Source: Sedimentitalea xiamensis (GTDB lineage Bacteria; Pseudomonadota; Alphaproteobacteria; Rhodobacterales; Rhodobacteraceae). From it: DNA of 64,000 nt. Made by a program: the position numbers and the translations under genes. The stretch lies in contig NZ_JASNJE010000018.1 in the NCBI RefSeq assembly GCF_030164465.1, forward strand, positions 1 to 64,000, given 5' to 3'. The notes beneath the pieces are model-generated. The model was not told the DNA's origin. It searched no databases and saw nothing but the letters and a program-made list of their open reading frames with translations. Shown here in pieces: positions 1 to 8,862 of the stretch (positions within the stretch are counted from its first letter, which is position 1; each line of letters opens with the position of its first letter).

Positions 1-183
1 CCGCCATATTCTCCCGATCTGACCCCCATCGAACAGGCCTTCTCCAAGCTCAAGGCGCATCTTCGCAAGGCCGGCGCACGGACGTTTACGGAGTTGTTCA
101 GCGCGCTCGGAAGGATATGCGACCTGTTCACTCCCGACGAATGCATGAACTACTTTCGCGCTGCAGGATATGCGCCAGGTTAA
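1..183 (+). pseudogene. IS630-family transposase, C-terminal fragment
   Basis: Open from the first base and ending in TAA at 181-183, so the 5' part lies outside the window. The translation carries the hallmark [16 protein letters not shown] at residues 3-18, the end of the DDE domain of IS630/Tc1-like transposases, where the E is the third catalytic acid. The last 40 residues match the usual family tail. The RTX coding run begins right after it with no start codon, so this element probably interrupted that gene. Whether the transposase is intact upstream cannot be seen. Confidence 0.85.
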
Positions 184-1139
184 TCCCGAAATGCTTTAGT
201 ATCAGGTTGACTTCGGAAACGGCGCAAACCCACAAGATTACCGGGTCGGCAGACGGTTACATCGGATCTATCGATACCACGGACAGCGGCGGCAACGCCA
301 ATGACGATCAGTCGGCTACGATCAAGTTGGCCTATTTCGCGGGCGCTGTTCGCACCGGCAACGGGAATGACAAGATCACGACCGGAAATGGCCAGACCGG
401 ATATGTCGATTTGGTCAGCACCGCGGGGGGCAACGACACAATCATCCTGGGTTCGGGCGGGGCAGGGGCCGTTCATGCCAGCCGCGGGAACGATGTGATC
501 CAGGTCAGGGATCTGTTTTACAATTCCGAAGAGCAAGCCGTCGTCGTACGCGGCGGTGTCGGTACCGACCAGCTGAGCTTCGCGGCCTTCTCCAAAGGCG
601 TCACGTTTTCTCTTGAAGGTACAGGGACCTTACAGGAGGCAGCGAAGGATTCCGGGTATTTCAGCGAGTTCGGGATCGAGAATCTGGTTGGATCCGCCAA
701 GGCTGACAAGCTGACCGGCGATACGGGTGTGAACGTGCTGACCGGCAAGGGCGGCGCCGACAGGATCTGGGGCGGCGACCGGAGCGACACGCTGCGCGGG
801 GATGGTGGCAACGATTTCCTCTATGGTCAGAACGGCGCCGACACTCTGATTGGCGGCAAGGGCGCGGATGTGCTGAACGGCGGCAAGGGCAAGGACGACA
901 TGCGAGGCAATCAGGGCGCGGATGTCTTTGTCTTCGGCAAGCAGAGCGGCACCGACACGGTTATGGATTTTCAGGATGGCACGGATACGCTGCGGCTGGT
1001 CGGGCACACGGGCGGCTTTGCCGACCTGACCTTTGCCAATCAGAACGGCGATCTGAAGATCACTCATGACAACGGCGTGATCCTGCTGGACGGTCTTGCC
1101 GGGACGGTTCTGACGACGGCGGATTTCGATTTCGCCTGA
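184..1139 (+). pseudogene. RTX-type calcium-binding protein, truncated at the 5' end
   Basis: A reading frame that continues out of the IS630 end without a credible start codon. An ATG at 117 lies inside the transposase in another frame and is not a believable start. The C-terminal half has glycine/aspartate nonapeptide repeats (GGxGxDxLx type) from about 705 to 930, followed by a typical terminal block (DVFVFGKQSGTDTVMDF). Such repeats bind calcium and occur in type I-secreted proteins. The N-terminal part looks like a beta-rich GNGND repeat region. I infer a gene cut by the neighbouring insertion; the remnant is probably not expressed. Confidence 0.75.
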
Positions 1140-1225
1140 GGCCGGGCGTCGGGAACATTCAAGGGCTTGCATGGAAACGGGCAGGGGTTAGGCTGACCTG
1201 ACACAGCCCGAGGATCTGACCGCCC

Positions 1226-2623
1226 ATGACATTGACCCGACGCTCCGCAACCGACCTTCTGCGCGACCTGAACAGCGGCGCCCTTGGCGCGGCCGAACTG
1301 ATGCAGGCGACGCTGGATCGCATCGATGCGGTCAATCCGCACGTCAACGCGATCGTGGCGCTTCGGAACCGGGACGCGCTGCTGGCCGAGGCGCGTGCCT
1401 GCGACAGCGGCCCCAGGCGAGGACCGCTGCATGGGCTGCCGATCGCGGTCAAGGATCTGGTCAACGTCGCGGGCGTGGTTTCGGCGCATGGTTCCCCCGC
1501 CCTGGCGGGCAACGTTCCGGAAAAGGACGACCTGATAGCCGCGCGGATGCGGGCCGCGGGGGCGATCCTGATCGGCAAGACCAATGTTCCCGAATTCGGT
1601 TTGGGCAGCCACACGTTCAACCCGGTCTATGGCGCGACGCGAAACCCGTATGACAACGGACGCACCGCGGGTGGTTCCTCCGGCGGCGCCGCAGTCGTGC
1701 TCGCGACGGGAATGACCGCTCTGGCGGACGGATCGGACATGATGGGCAGCCTTCGCAATCCGGCGGCCTGGAACAACGTCTATGGCTTCCGGCCGAGTTG
1801 GGGGCGGGTTCCGTCGGAACCGCAGGGCGATACCTTCCTGCATCAGTTGGCGACGCTGGGGCCGATGGCCAGAAGCCCGCAGGACATCGCGCTTCTGCTG
1901 GATGCGATCTCTGGTCCGGACCCGCGCCAACCGCATGGCATGGCCGTCGATCAGGTGGCGCCGCTGACAGCCTGTGATCCGAAAGGACTCCGGATCGGCT
2001 GGCTGGGCGATTGGGGCGGAGCCTTCCCGATGGAGGACGGCATCATCGACATTTCAGAGGCCGCGCTGAAAGTCCTGGACTCCCTGGGCTGCATCGTCGA
2101 ACCCGTCGCGCCGCCATTTTCCGCCGCTGCGATCTGGCAAAGCTGGATCGACCTGCGTTCCTGGCAGGTGGCGGGCGGCCTAGCGCCGATGCTGGCCGCG
2201 GGCGACCCGTTGAAGGACAGCGCGGTCTGGGAAACCGAACGTGGTCTGGCCCTGTCGGCGATGGATGTCCACGCCGCCAGCGTGATCCGGTCGGACTGGT
2301 TCAGGGCCGCGGTCCGGCTGTTTGAAACCTACGATGCGCTGGTGTTGCCGTCGGCGCAGATCTGGCCGTTTGAGGTGGACCTGCCGTATCCGACCGACAT
2401 CGCGGGTCGTTCGATGGACACCTATCACCGCTGGATGGAAGTGGTCGTTCCCGTCAGCCTGATCGGATTGCCGGCCCTGGCTGTTCCGGCCGGGTTCGGG
2501 GCGCAGGGTTTGCCGACGGGGGTTCAGATGTTCGGGCCGCGTGGCAGTGATGCGAAACTGCTGGCGTTGGGCGCGGCCTATCACGCCGCAACCGAATGGC
2601 CGCAGAAAAGGCCGGCGGGCTGA
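1226..2623 (+). CDS. Amidase signature family amidohydrolase
   Basis: A 465-residue amidase-signature enzyme that should hydrolyse an amide bond; the substrate is not evident. The Ser-cisSer-Lys triad is readable: Lys76 in the IAVKD motif, Ser151 in GGSSGG and Ser175 in SDMMGS. The 24-residue spacing of the two serines is that of fatty acid amide hydrolase. The usual third glycine-rich stretch is altered (DMMGS rather than DIGGS). No signal peptide, so cytoplasmic. A DUF2189 membrane protein follows 24 bases downstream and may be co-transcribed. It is too divergent from GatA for me to propose tRNA amidation. Confidence 0.85.
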   Translation: MTLTRRSATDLLRDLNSGALGAAELMQATLDRIDAVNPHVNAIVALRNRDALLAEARACDSGPRRGPLHGLPIAVKDLVNVAGVVSAHGSPALAGNVPEKDDLIAARMRAAGAILIGKTNVPEFGLGSHTFNPVYGATRNPYDNGRTAGGSSGGAAVVLATGMTALADGSDMMGSLRNPAAWNNVYGFRPSWGRVPSEPQGDTFLHQLATLGPMARSPQDIALLLDAISGPDPRQPHGMAVDQVAPLTACDPKGLRIGWLGDWGGAFPMEDGIIDISEAALKVLDSLGCIVEPVAPPFSAAAIWQSWIDLRSWQVAGGLAPMLAAGDPLKDSAVWETERGLALSAMDVHAASVIRSDWFRAAVRLFETYDALVLPSAQIWPFEVDLPYPTDIAGRSMDTYHRWMEVVVPVSLIGLPALAVPAGFGAQGLPTGVQMFGPRGSDAKLLALGAAYHAATEWPQKRPAG

Positions 2624-2647
2624 ACCGGCGTCAGGGGGGAGCGACGG

Positions 2648-3427
2648 ATGGGCAGGGAACTTGAGCATGGTGTGCCGGAACTGGGTCCGGTCACTCCGGA
2701 TATTTTGCGCACCGCGCTGTCGCGCGGCTGGCAGGATTTTCGCCGGGCACCCGGCTTTGGCCTGATCTTCGCCGGGTTCTACGTCCTTGGCGGCTGGCTG
2801 ATGGCCTATGTCACGGCACAGACGCAGACGACGTTCTGGCTGGTGCTGGCTGCGATCGGGTTTCCACTGATCGGGCCGTTTGCCGCCGTCGGTCTCTATG
2901 AAGTGTCTCGGCGTCTCGAAAACGGCGAACCTCTTGACCGGGAGGCGGTTTTCGGCGTCGTGCTGCACCAGGGACGGCGGCAGTTGCCGTCGATGTGCGC
3001 GATCATCATCGTGGTGTTCCTGTGGTGGTTCTTTATCGGTCACATGATCTTTGCCCTGTTTCTGGGCTTGTCGACGATGACCAATATCTCGTCGTCTTTC
3101 GAAGTCTTCCTGACGATCAACGGGCTGACCATGCTTGCCGTGGGCACGCTGGTCGGGGCTCTGTTCGCGCTGTTGCTCTACATGATAACCGTGCTCGCCC
3201 TGCCGTTGCTTCTGGACCGCGAGATCGATTTCGTGACCGCCATGATCACGAGTTTCAAATACGTGATGGCCTATCCGGTGCAGATGCTTTCCTGGGCTTT
3301 CGTCATCGCGATCCTGACGTTTGCCGCGATGGTCCCGTGGTTCCTTGGCCTGCTGCCGGTGCTTCCGCTGCTGGGGCATGCGACCTGGCACATCTATGAC
3401 CAGATCAAGGTGACACAGGCAGCCTAG
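2648..3427 (+). CDS. DUF2189-family integral membrane protein
   Basis: A 259-residue protein with about six hydrophobic segments: roughly 37-54, 62-80, 117-140, 156-182, 215-238 and a C-terminal stretch near 240. The N-terminal layout, with a PVTP motif followed by a W-x-D-F motif, and the tandem [19 protein letters not shown] segment fit DUF2189, a group related by name to cytochrome c oxidase subunit I-like proteins but of unknown function. It ends convergently, overlapping by 4 bases the last gene of the Rieske operon. No motif suggests enzymatic activity. Confidence 0.7.
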   Translation: MGRELEHGVPELGPVTPDILRTALSRGWQDFRRAPGFGLIFAGFYVLGGWLMAYVTAQTQTTFWLVLAAIGFPLIGPFAAVGLYEVSRRLENGEPLDREAVFGVVLHQGRRQLPSMCAIIIVVFLWWFFIGHMIFALFLGLSTMTNISSSFEVFLTINGLTMLAVGTLVGALFALLLYMITVLALPLLLDREIDFVTAMITSFKYVMAYPVQMLSWAFVIAILTFAAMVPWFLGLLPVLPLLGHATWHIYDQIKVTQAA

Positions 3428-3642
3428 TCGTCGCGTTCGCGTCCCGCCGCAACCAGCCGCGTTTTCAGGATGGGGGCGTCGGGATGGCCCTGTTCCAGCG
3501 CAAAGACGTAGGCATGGGTCAGGTAGAATCCGGCCGCGTTCTCGGATGGCGCGTGTTCCGCCGCTTCGGCATAGAGCGCGACCAGCGCCGCATGATCGCT
3601 TGCGGCATGCGCGGCCAGCAGACGATTGTCGAGCGTCATCAT
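3424..3642 (-). CDS. 72-aa protein coupled to the Rieske oxygenase
   Basis: A short helical protein rich in alanine and histidine. Its start codon overlaps the stop of the Rieske oxygenase (ATGATGA; the start may be 3642 or 3639), which indicates translational coupling. The sequence ([20 protein letters not shown], then a segment ending [15 protein letters not shown]) resembles one or two TPR-like helical hairpins. No signal peptide or metal-binding cysteines. I do not recognise a named family. The tight coupling suggests an accessory role for the oxygenase. Confidence 0.7.
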   Translation of the reverse strand: MMTLDNRLLAAHAASDHAALVALYAEAAEHAPSENAAGFYLTHAYVFALEQGHPDAPILKTRLVAAGRERDD

Positions 3643-4799
3643 TCGGCGGCCTCGACCCGGGTCCTGTGGTGTTCGATCCGGCCGGCGACCCAATCGTGAA
3701 ACAGATGCGTCGGCCCGTCCATGGCGGGCGAGAACCGCCCGCCGTCGAACCCCGGCGCGAGACGCCCGCGCTGCATGCCTTCGACGACAAAGATGTCTTC
3801 TTCGAACACGGTCTTCCATTGCTGGGCATTGCGGGCGCGCAGGCCTTCGTCCGTTGCCGGTTCGGGATAATAGAGATGGACGTTTTCCGTCGTCCGCCCG
3901 GTGCCCTCCGGCAGCAGAATGATGGCGAAGGCATGATCGCGGTGCACGCCGAGCAGCACATTGGGATAGGCCGCGACATATTCCGCGGCGGTATTCCACT
4001 TGCGGCCCAGGCCGGGAAAATCGGGAAACACCTCTCCGTTCTCGTTGGTGATCTGGCGATAGACCAGCGTGCCCTGACCGGAATACTCCCCCTTCTTCTC
4101 GATATGGTAATGATCTTCCAGGCGGGAATAGCTGTTCAGTCCCGGATGCACCCAGGGCAGATGATAGCTTTCGCAATAGTTTTCGACGGCCAGTTTCCAG
4201 TTGCAATTCACCTTCAGCTGGAAACGGCTTTCCGGCCCGCCGTGATAGAGCGGTTTCTCGAACTCGGTCCACCGGGCCAGCAGGCCCGACATCGCATCTT
4301 TGAAAGATGGCGCATCTCCGGACAGGTTTATCCAGACAATATCGCGCCAGACGTGGCTTCGGACCTCGATCAGGCCGAGAAGCGCACGGTTGATTCCGAC
4401 ATGGGTGTTCCGGCCGGGGCCACCGACATGAGGGGTGCTGACAAGCCGGCCCTCGGTGGAATAGCACCAGCTGTGATAGGGGCAGCGGATCGCCCCTTCG
4501 ATCTTTCGTGGTTCTTCGACAAGGATCATCCCCCGGTGGCGGCAGGTGTTCTGGAACACGCGGACCACCCCCTGTTTGTCGCGGATCAGCAGGAGCGGCA
4601 TCCCGAGGAACGATATCGGAACCGCATCGCCCGGCTCCGGGACATCGGAGGCGACGGCGAGTCCCGCCCACTGGCGCGCGAGCAGCGCCTGTTTCTCTTC
4701 CTCGAAGACCGCCGCGTCGGTGTAATGCGCGTTGGGCAGGCCGTGGGCGCATTCGATGGGCTGCCGCACGGCGGACAGTTCTGAGACGATCTTGGACAT
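3639..4799 (-). CDS. Rieske non-haem iron oxygenase, alpha subunit
   Basis: 386 residues from the ATG at 4799, which has GGAGG eight bases upstream; an in-frame ATG at 4820 is weaker. The Rieske [2Fe-2S] ligands are Cys86, His88, Cys106 and His109 (CRHRG and CPYHSW). The mononuclear iron site has His213 and His218 in the CESYHLPWVHPG stretch, plus an acidic ligand in EEDIFVVEGMQ near 334. That ED-x-E-x-Q pattern is typical of oxygenases acting on quaternary amines (betaine, carnitine, choline types) rather than classic arene dioxygenases. The reductase partner is not in the window, so the substrate is inference. Confidence 0.85.
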   Translation of the reverse strand: MSKIVSELSAVRQPIECAHGLPNAHYTDAAVFEEEKQALLARQWAGLAVASDVPEPGDAVPISFLGMPLLLIRDKQGVVRVFQNTCRHRGMILVEEPRKIEGAIRCPYHSWCYSTEGRLVSTPHVGGPGRNTHVGINRALLGLIEVRSHVWRDIVWINLSGDAPSFKDAMSGLLARWTEFEKPLYHGGPESRFQLKVNCNWKLAVENYCESYHLPWVHPGLNSYSRLEDHYHIEKKGEYSGQGTLVYRQITNENGEVFPDFPGLGRKWNTAAEYVAAYPNVLLGVHRDHAFAIILLPEGTGRTTENVHLYYPEPATDEGLRARNAQQWKTVFEEDIFVVEGMQRGRLAPGFDGGRFSPAMDGPTHLFHDWVAGRIEHHRTRVEAAE

Positions 4800-4909
4800 G
4801 AGCCTCTCCTCCGCTGACATGCCGTAATAGTGGCCAGAGCCTGCCGGTCCATCCTGACTGCGACGAAACTTGGCTCACTGCGACACGGCTTGGCCCGGCG
4901 ACGGCGGCG

Positions 4910-5707
4910 TCAGCGGAAAGGGTCGTCGATCTGTAGCAACCTGCGATGAAAGGGCGTGAGATCCTCGGCCGTCTTGAACCCCGTGCCCCTGGCCGCATCG
5001 AGGATCGTCTTGCAATCGGACTTCAGGTGTTCATAGACCATCCGCGTCGCGCGGGCGGAGTTGGCGTTTTCCCGCACGGTGCGGGCGACGTAGCCGACCC
5101 AGAAATTGTTCTCGAAGGATGCCACCCGCGCGAGATAGTTGAAAGAACTGGACATGGCCTTGCGCCGCGAAATCACCAGCGAGACTCCGTCGTCCTGCCG
5201 TGAAACATAGCCCCGGAATTCCCGCGACCGCGGGTCCGTCGGCTGGCCTTGTTCGCGCATCGCTTCCCTGGCTTCGAACCCGCGCACGTAGGTGTGCCCG
5301 GCCCGACGGAAGACGCGGACGAGTCCGACGACGAAACGGCCGGCATCGGTGAAACTGCGGCGCGAGAAAAGATAGAACCCGTCCGGAAATGTTTCCTGCG
5401 GAATGTCGTTGACGCCCGGTCCGCAGAATTCCGACAGGGTCGGGCCGTTCAAGATCGTTCCGGATGTCACGAGACTGTCAACCGGTTCCAGGAGAATCCG
5501 GGCATCGACGTTGAAGAACTCGCAAATGCGGTCAAGGACATCCGGCCGTGGAAAACTTTCTCCGGACAGGTATCGGTTGAACTGCGTGCGGTTGATCGAC
5601 AATTGCCGCGACAGTTCCGAGACCGAGGGATACTGCCTGGCCAATGTTCGCAGATTGGCGCCGAACATGTTTCTCAATTCAGACGGAGATCGAGCCGATC
5701 TGGACAT
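4910..5707 (-). CDS. XRE-family transcriptional regulator
   Basis: 265 residues from the ATG at 5707, preceded by GGAAG. The N-terminal helix-turn-helix spans about residues 12-70 (VSELSRQLSINRTQFNRYLS motif). The remaining 190 residues form an unassigned C-terminal domain that may sense a ligand. It lies upstream of the Rieske operon on the same strand with a 110-base gap, so it may control that operon or itself. The divergent gene at 5949 shares its upstream region. Confidence 0.75.
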   Translation of the reverse strand: MSRSARSPSELRNMFGANLRTLARQYPSVSELSRQLSINRTQFNRYLSGESFPRPDVLDRICEFFNVDARILLEPVDSLVTSGTILNGPTLSEFCGPGVNDIPQETFPDGFYLFSRRSFTDAGRFVVGLVRVFRRAGHTYVRGFEAREAMREQGQPTDPRSREFRGYVSRQDDGVSLVISRRKAMSSSFNYLARVASFENNFWVGYVARTVRENANSARATRMVYEHLKSDCKTILDAARGTGFKTAEDLTPFHRRLLQIDDPFR

Positions 5708-5948
5708 GGTTCTTCCGGTAATGTTACGCTCTTGCACATAGGATGGGACGAAGCCGATATCGCACATGAATATCGGGTTTCGTTGTGAACTTCATGATTT
5801 GACGCTTTTTAGCATCACGGTTGATGCTCTTGTGAGGCATGAGGGTATCGAATCGGACACAAAATGCAAGTCTGCGACGCTGAGTTTACCATGTCTGATC
5901 GGAAAGAATTATCTCAATCTTAAGCCATTGGGACATACGGGAAAAAAT

Positions 5949-6314
5949 ATGTTTGGCGTAGTTCTTTGGAGCGATCAGCAAGACCAAAAGGCAGTGATCT
6001 GGTGTGAGGATCACGGAGATCTGGCCTTCTACCGAAGGGCCGATCAATCCGGTTTCGTGTCATTCGATGCGGGCGACTGGGTGGAGTTCGATCTGACGAT
6101 GGAACGGCACCTGCGCTTCGCCCACAACCCGAAACTCGTGGAAGAGTGCATCTTTCCGGATCTGACCGAGGCCATGGAAACATCGATGGCCACCGAAATC
6201 CGATCCCCCGTGCACGACAATCCAAGCCCGGAAACGGCCCGGATCATCCCCTTTTCCCTGGGCCAGACAAAGCGCGGGGCCCAGCCGTTTCAGGCCGCCA
6301 AGAACAGCGCCTGA
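5949..6314 (+). CDS. Conserved hypothetical, small soluble protein
   Basis: 121 residues from an ATG at 5949 preceded by an A-rich stretch. The frame extends upstream to 5766, but that part is AT-rich and unlike the rest. The N-terminal half (FGVVLWSDQQDQKAVIWCED, then AFY and DWVEFDL) has the alternating pattern of a small beta-barrel and recalls a divergent cold-shock/OB fold. The tail is low in complexity and ends near ilvH, with which it converges. Function unknown; the OB-fold reading is inference. Confidence 0.6.
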   Translation: MFGVVLWSDQQDQKAVIWCEDHGDLAFYRRADQSGFVSFDAGDWVEFDLTMERHLRFAHNPKLVEECIFPDLTEAMETSMATEIRSPVHDNPSPETARIIPFSLGQTKRGAQPFQAAKNSA

Positions 6315-6317
6315 CGG

Positions 6318-6878
6318 TCATTCGCCCCGCAACAGGGCCGCGACACCCGTTCTGGCGATTTCCGCCAGCCCCAGCGGTCGCATGAGATCGGCAAAAGCGT
6401 CTATTTTCTCCGGCGCGCCGGTGATCTCGAAGACGAAACTGCCCAGGGTGCTGTCGACGACATTGGCCCGGAAGATATCGGCAAGGCGCAGGGCTTCGAC
6501 CCGCTTGTCGCCGTCCCCCACGACTTTCAGCATTGCAAGTTCGCGTTCCACCGACGGGCCTTCGACCGTCAGGTCATGCACTTCGTGAACCGGTACGATC
6601 CTGCCAAGTTGGGCCTTGATCTGTTCGATCACCTGCGGCGTGCCGGTGGTGACGATGGTGATGCGGCTGAGGTGACCGGTGTGATCGACCTCGGCCACCG
6701 TCAGGCTTTCGATGTTGTAGCCGCGCCCGGAGAACAGGCCGATGACGCGGGCCAGCACGCCGGGCTCGTTCTCGACCAGCACGGCGATGGTGTGACGTTC
6801 CTGCAGGTCCGAGAAGGTCGGGCGCAGGTTGTAGGCGGAGTGCTTGGAAGCACCTTTCTTGATATGTAGGGCTGACAT
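6318..6878 (-). CDS. ilvH: Acetolactate synthase small (regulatory) subunit
   Basis: 186 residues from the ATG at 6878 with GGAAGGG upstream. It begins with a 24-residue extension, then the ACT domain (HTIAVLVENEPGVLARVIGL, GRGYNIESLTVAEVD) that binds valine, and a C-terminal ALS_ss_C domain. It associates with the IlvI catalytic subunit and confers feedback inhibition in branched-chain amino acid synthesis. It is second in the ilvI-ilvH operon, 71 bases after ilvI, and the gap holds two perfect palindromes. It should share the ilv attenuator. Confidence 0.95.
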   Translation of the reverse strand: MSALHIKKGASKHSAYNLRPTFSDLQERHTIAVLVENEPGVLARVIGLFSGRGYNIESLTVAEVDHTGHLSRITIVTTGTPQVIEQIKAQLGRIVPVHEVHDLTVEGPSVERELAMLKVVGDGDKRVEALRLADIFRANVVDSTLGSFVFEITGAPEKIDAFADLMRPLGLAEIARTGVAALLRGE

Positions 6879-6902
6879 GTTGTCCCTTCCTTTGTTCCTC
6901 GC

Positions 6903-6949
6903 GCCAAGAAAATTGGAATTTTCTTGGCAAAATTCTTGCAAGAATTTTG
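6903..6949 (-). repeat. Two back-to-back perfect palindromes between ilvI and ilvH
   Basis: Positions 6903-6914 pair perfectly with 6917-6928 (12 bp, 2-base gap). Positions 6928-6949 form a 22-base perfect palindrome made of CAAAATTCTTG and its complement. Both are AT-rich in a GC-rich operon, fill the intercistronic space exactly up to the ilvI stop codon, and share the AATT-CTTG core. As RNA they would fold into two stable hairpins without a T-run. I infer an mRNA stability, processing or translation-balancing element rather than a terminator. Confidence 0.75.
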
Positions 6950-8701
6950 TTACACCAGGACCGCGCCGCCGGCCTGGATGACCCCCTGGGTTTCCGCGTC
7001 GCCCAGCAGCATCTCGTTATGCGCCTTGCCCGAGGGGATCATCGGGAAACAGTTTTCGTGTTTCTCGACCAGGCAATCGAAGATCACCGGCCCGTCGTAA
7101 TTGACCATCTCCATGATCGCGTCATCGAGATCGGCCGGATCCTTGCAGATGATGCCCTTGGCCCCGAAGGCTTCGGCCAGCTTGACGAAATCGGGCAGGG
7201 CTTCGGACCAGCTGTGCGAATAGCGCTCGCCATGCAGCAGTTCCTGCCACTGGCGCACCATGCCGAGGCGTTCGTTGTTCAGGATGAACTGTTTGACCGG
7301 CAGGCGGTACTGCACGGCGGTGCCCATCTCCTGCATGTTCATCAGCCAGCTGGCCTCGCCGGCGACGTTGATCACGAGGCTCTCGGGATGCGCCATCTGC
7401 ACGCCGATCGAGGCGGGGAATCCATAGCCCATGGTGCCCAGGCCGCCCGATGTCATCCAGCGGTTCGGATCCTCGAACGTCAGGTATTGCGCCGCCCACA
7501 TCTGGTGCTGGCCGACCTCGGTTGTGATGTAGCGGTCGCGGTCCCTGGTCAGGGCCTCGAGCCGGGCCAGCGCCTGCTGCGGCTTGATCGTCTTGTCGCT
7601 GGCGGTGAAGGCCAGGCAGTCGACCTTGCGCCATTCGTCGATCTTCATGTGCCACTTGGCGACCGCCTCGGCGTTGGTCTTGCGTCCGCGCGATTTCCAG
7701 ACCTTGAGCAGGTCTTCGAGAACATGCGCCACATCGCCGACGATCGGGATGTCCGTCTTGATCACTTTATTGATGGAACTGGGGTCGATGTCGATATGCG
7801 CCTTGATCGATTTCGGGCTGAACGCATCTATGCGCCCGGTGATGCGGTCATCGAACCGCGCCCCGATGTTGATGAGAAGATCGCAGTCATGCATCGCCAG
7901 GTTGGCTTCGTAGAGTCCATGCATCCCCAGCATCCCGAGCCAGTTCTTGCCGGACGCCGGATAGCAGCCCAGACCCATCAGGGTCGAGGTGATCGGGAAG
8001 CCGGTGGCCTCCACCAGTTCCCGAAGCAACTGGCTCGCCGCCGGGCCGGAATTGATGACGCCGCCGCCGGTATAGAAGACCGGGCGCTTGGCCTTTTCCA
8101 TCGCCGCCACGAGTTCGGTGATCTCTTCCAGATCGCCTTTCAGCCGCGGCTGGTAACGCGACGCGGTCGGCGACGGTTTCGTATAAGTGCCGGTGGCGAA
8201 CTGCACGTCCTTTGGAATGTCGACAAGCACCGGACCGGGGCGGCCGGAGGTTGCGACATGAAAGGCTTCGTGGATGATGCCGGACAGCCTGTCGGTGTCC
8301 TTGACCAGCCAGTTGTGTTTGGTGCAGGGGCGGGTGATCCCGATCGTGTCCGCTTCCTGGAACGCGTCAGAACCGATCATGAATGTCGGAACCTGCCCGG
8401 TGAAGACGACGATCGGAATGCTGTCCATCAGCGCATCCGTGAGCCCGGTCACGGCGTTCGTCGCCCCCGGACCTGATGTCACAAGAACGACACCCGGTTT
8501 TCCGGTGGATCGGGCATATCCCTCGGCAGCATGGACCGCGCCCTGTTCGTGCCGCACAAGAACGTGCCGGATGTCGTTCTGCTGGAACACCTCGTCATAG
8601 ATTGGCAGCACGGCGCCTCCGGGATATCCGAACACGGTGTCCACTCCCTGATCCTTCAGGGCCTGCACCAACATCTTTGCTCCGGTCATTTCACGTGTCA
8701 T
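6950..8701 (-). CDS. ilvI: Acetolactate synthase large (catalytic) subunit
   Basis: 583 residues from the ATG at 8701 with GGAG upstream. A thiamine diphosphate enzyme condensing pyruvate with pyruvate or 2-oxobutyrate in valine, leucine and isoleucine synthesis. The glutamate of the RHEQGAVHAAEGYAR motif activates ThDP, and FAD- and ThDP-binding segments follow, with LNNERLGMVRQW near residue 470. Length is normal for the family. It is first in the operon with ilvH and preceded by an attenuation leader. The alternative name ilvB cannot be excluded. Confidence 0.95.
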   Translation of the reverse strand: MTREMTGAKMLVQALKDQGVDTVFGYPGGAVLPIYDEVFQQNDIRHVLVRHEQGAVHAAEGYARSTGKPGVVLVTSGPGATNAVTGLTDALMDSIPIVVFTGQVPTFMIGSDAFQEADTIGITRPCTKHNWLVKDTDRLSGIIHEAFHVATSGRPGPVLVDIPKDVQFATGTYTKPSPTASRYQPRLKGDLEEITELVAAMEKAKRPVFYTGGGVINSGPAASQLLRELVEATGFPITSTLMGLGCYPASGKNWLGMLGMHGLYEANLAMHDCDLLINIGARFDDRITGRIDAFSPKSIKAHIDIDPSSINKVIKTDIPIVGDVAHVLEDLLKVWKSRGRKTNAEAVAKWHMKIDEWRKVDCLAFTASDKTIKPQQALARLEALTRDRDRYITTEVGQHQMWAAQYLTFEDPNRWMTSGGLGTMGYGFPASIGVQMAHPESLVINVAGEASWLMNMQEMGTAVQYRLPVKQFILNNERLGMVRQWQELLHGERYSHSWSEALPDFVKLAEAFGAKGIICKDPADLDDAIMEMVNYDGPVIFDCLVEKHENCFPMIPSGKAHNEMLLGDAETQGVIQAGGAVLV

Positions 8702-8734
8702 CTGGTTTGCTCCATCCGCGACGGCATTCTGCGC

Positions 8735-8763
8735 AAAAAAAAGCCCCCGGTCTTGGCGGGGGC
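8735..8763 (-). terminator. ilv attenuator terminator hairpin
   Basis: Read on the minus strand, GCCCCCG at 8763-8757 pairs with CGGGGGC at 8749-8743 around a 7-base loop and is followed by eight T residues (8742-8735). This intrinsic terminator stands 34 bases upstream of the ilvI start and downstream of the leader peptide, the expected place for an attenuator. Confidence 0.9.
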
Positions 8764-8804
8764 GCATGGGTCGAATTATGGTCTACCGTTACCGGCCCAT
8801 GCGC
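8762..8804 (-). promoter_or_regulatory. Candidate ilv antiterminator stem
   Basis: The segment at 8796-8804 (GCGCATGGG in the transcript) is perfectly complementary to 8762-8770 (CCCATGCGC). This 9-bp stem shares bases with the start of the terminator stem, so the two structures compete. A ribosome paused on the Leu-Val-Val-Ile codons would leave the antiterminator able to form; one reaching the leader stop codon would cover 8796-8804 and favour termination. The pairing is seen; the regulation is inferred from known ilv attenuators. Confidence 0.7.
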
Positions 8805-8836
8805 ATGGTTCCTGCGATTACGACTAGGGTTGTCAT
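8789..8836 (-). CDS. ilv operon leader peptide, 15 aa
   Basis: An ATG at 8836 with AAGGAG eight bases upstream (8845-8850) opens a 15-codon frame reading MTTLVVIAGTMRMGR and stopping with TAA at 8789-8791. Codons 4-7 are Leu-Val-Val-Ile, the three products of the pathway, and use CTA and GTA, codons expected to be rare in so GC-rich a genome. It lies between a strong promoter and an intrinsic terminator ahead of ilvI. This is the standard design of a translational attenuator that senses charged branched-chain tRNAs. Confidence 0.85.
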   Translation of the reverse strand: MTTLVVIAGTMRMGR

Positions 8837-8862
8837 ACCCAAGGCTCCTTTTTGCTGCGCGG

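Noticed and set aside
2180-3979. 599-codon minus-strand frame across amidase, DUF2189 and Rieske genes
   Set aside because: Covers three real genes in other frames; low-complexity Arg/His/Gln content.
6947-8476. 509-codon plus-strand frame opposite ilvI
   Set aside because: ilvI is unmistakable; the opposite frame shows no known features.
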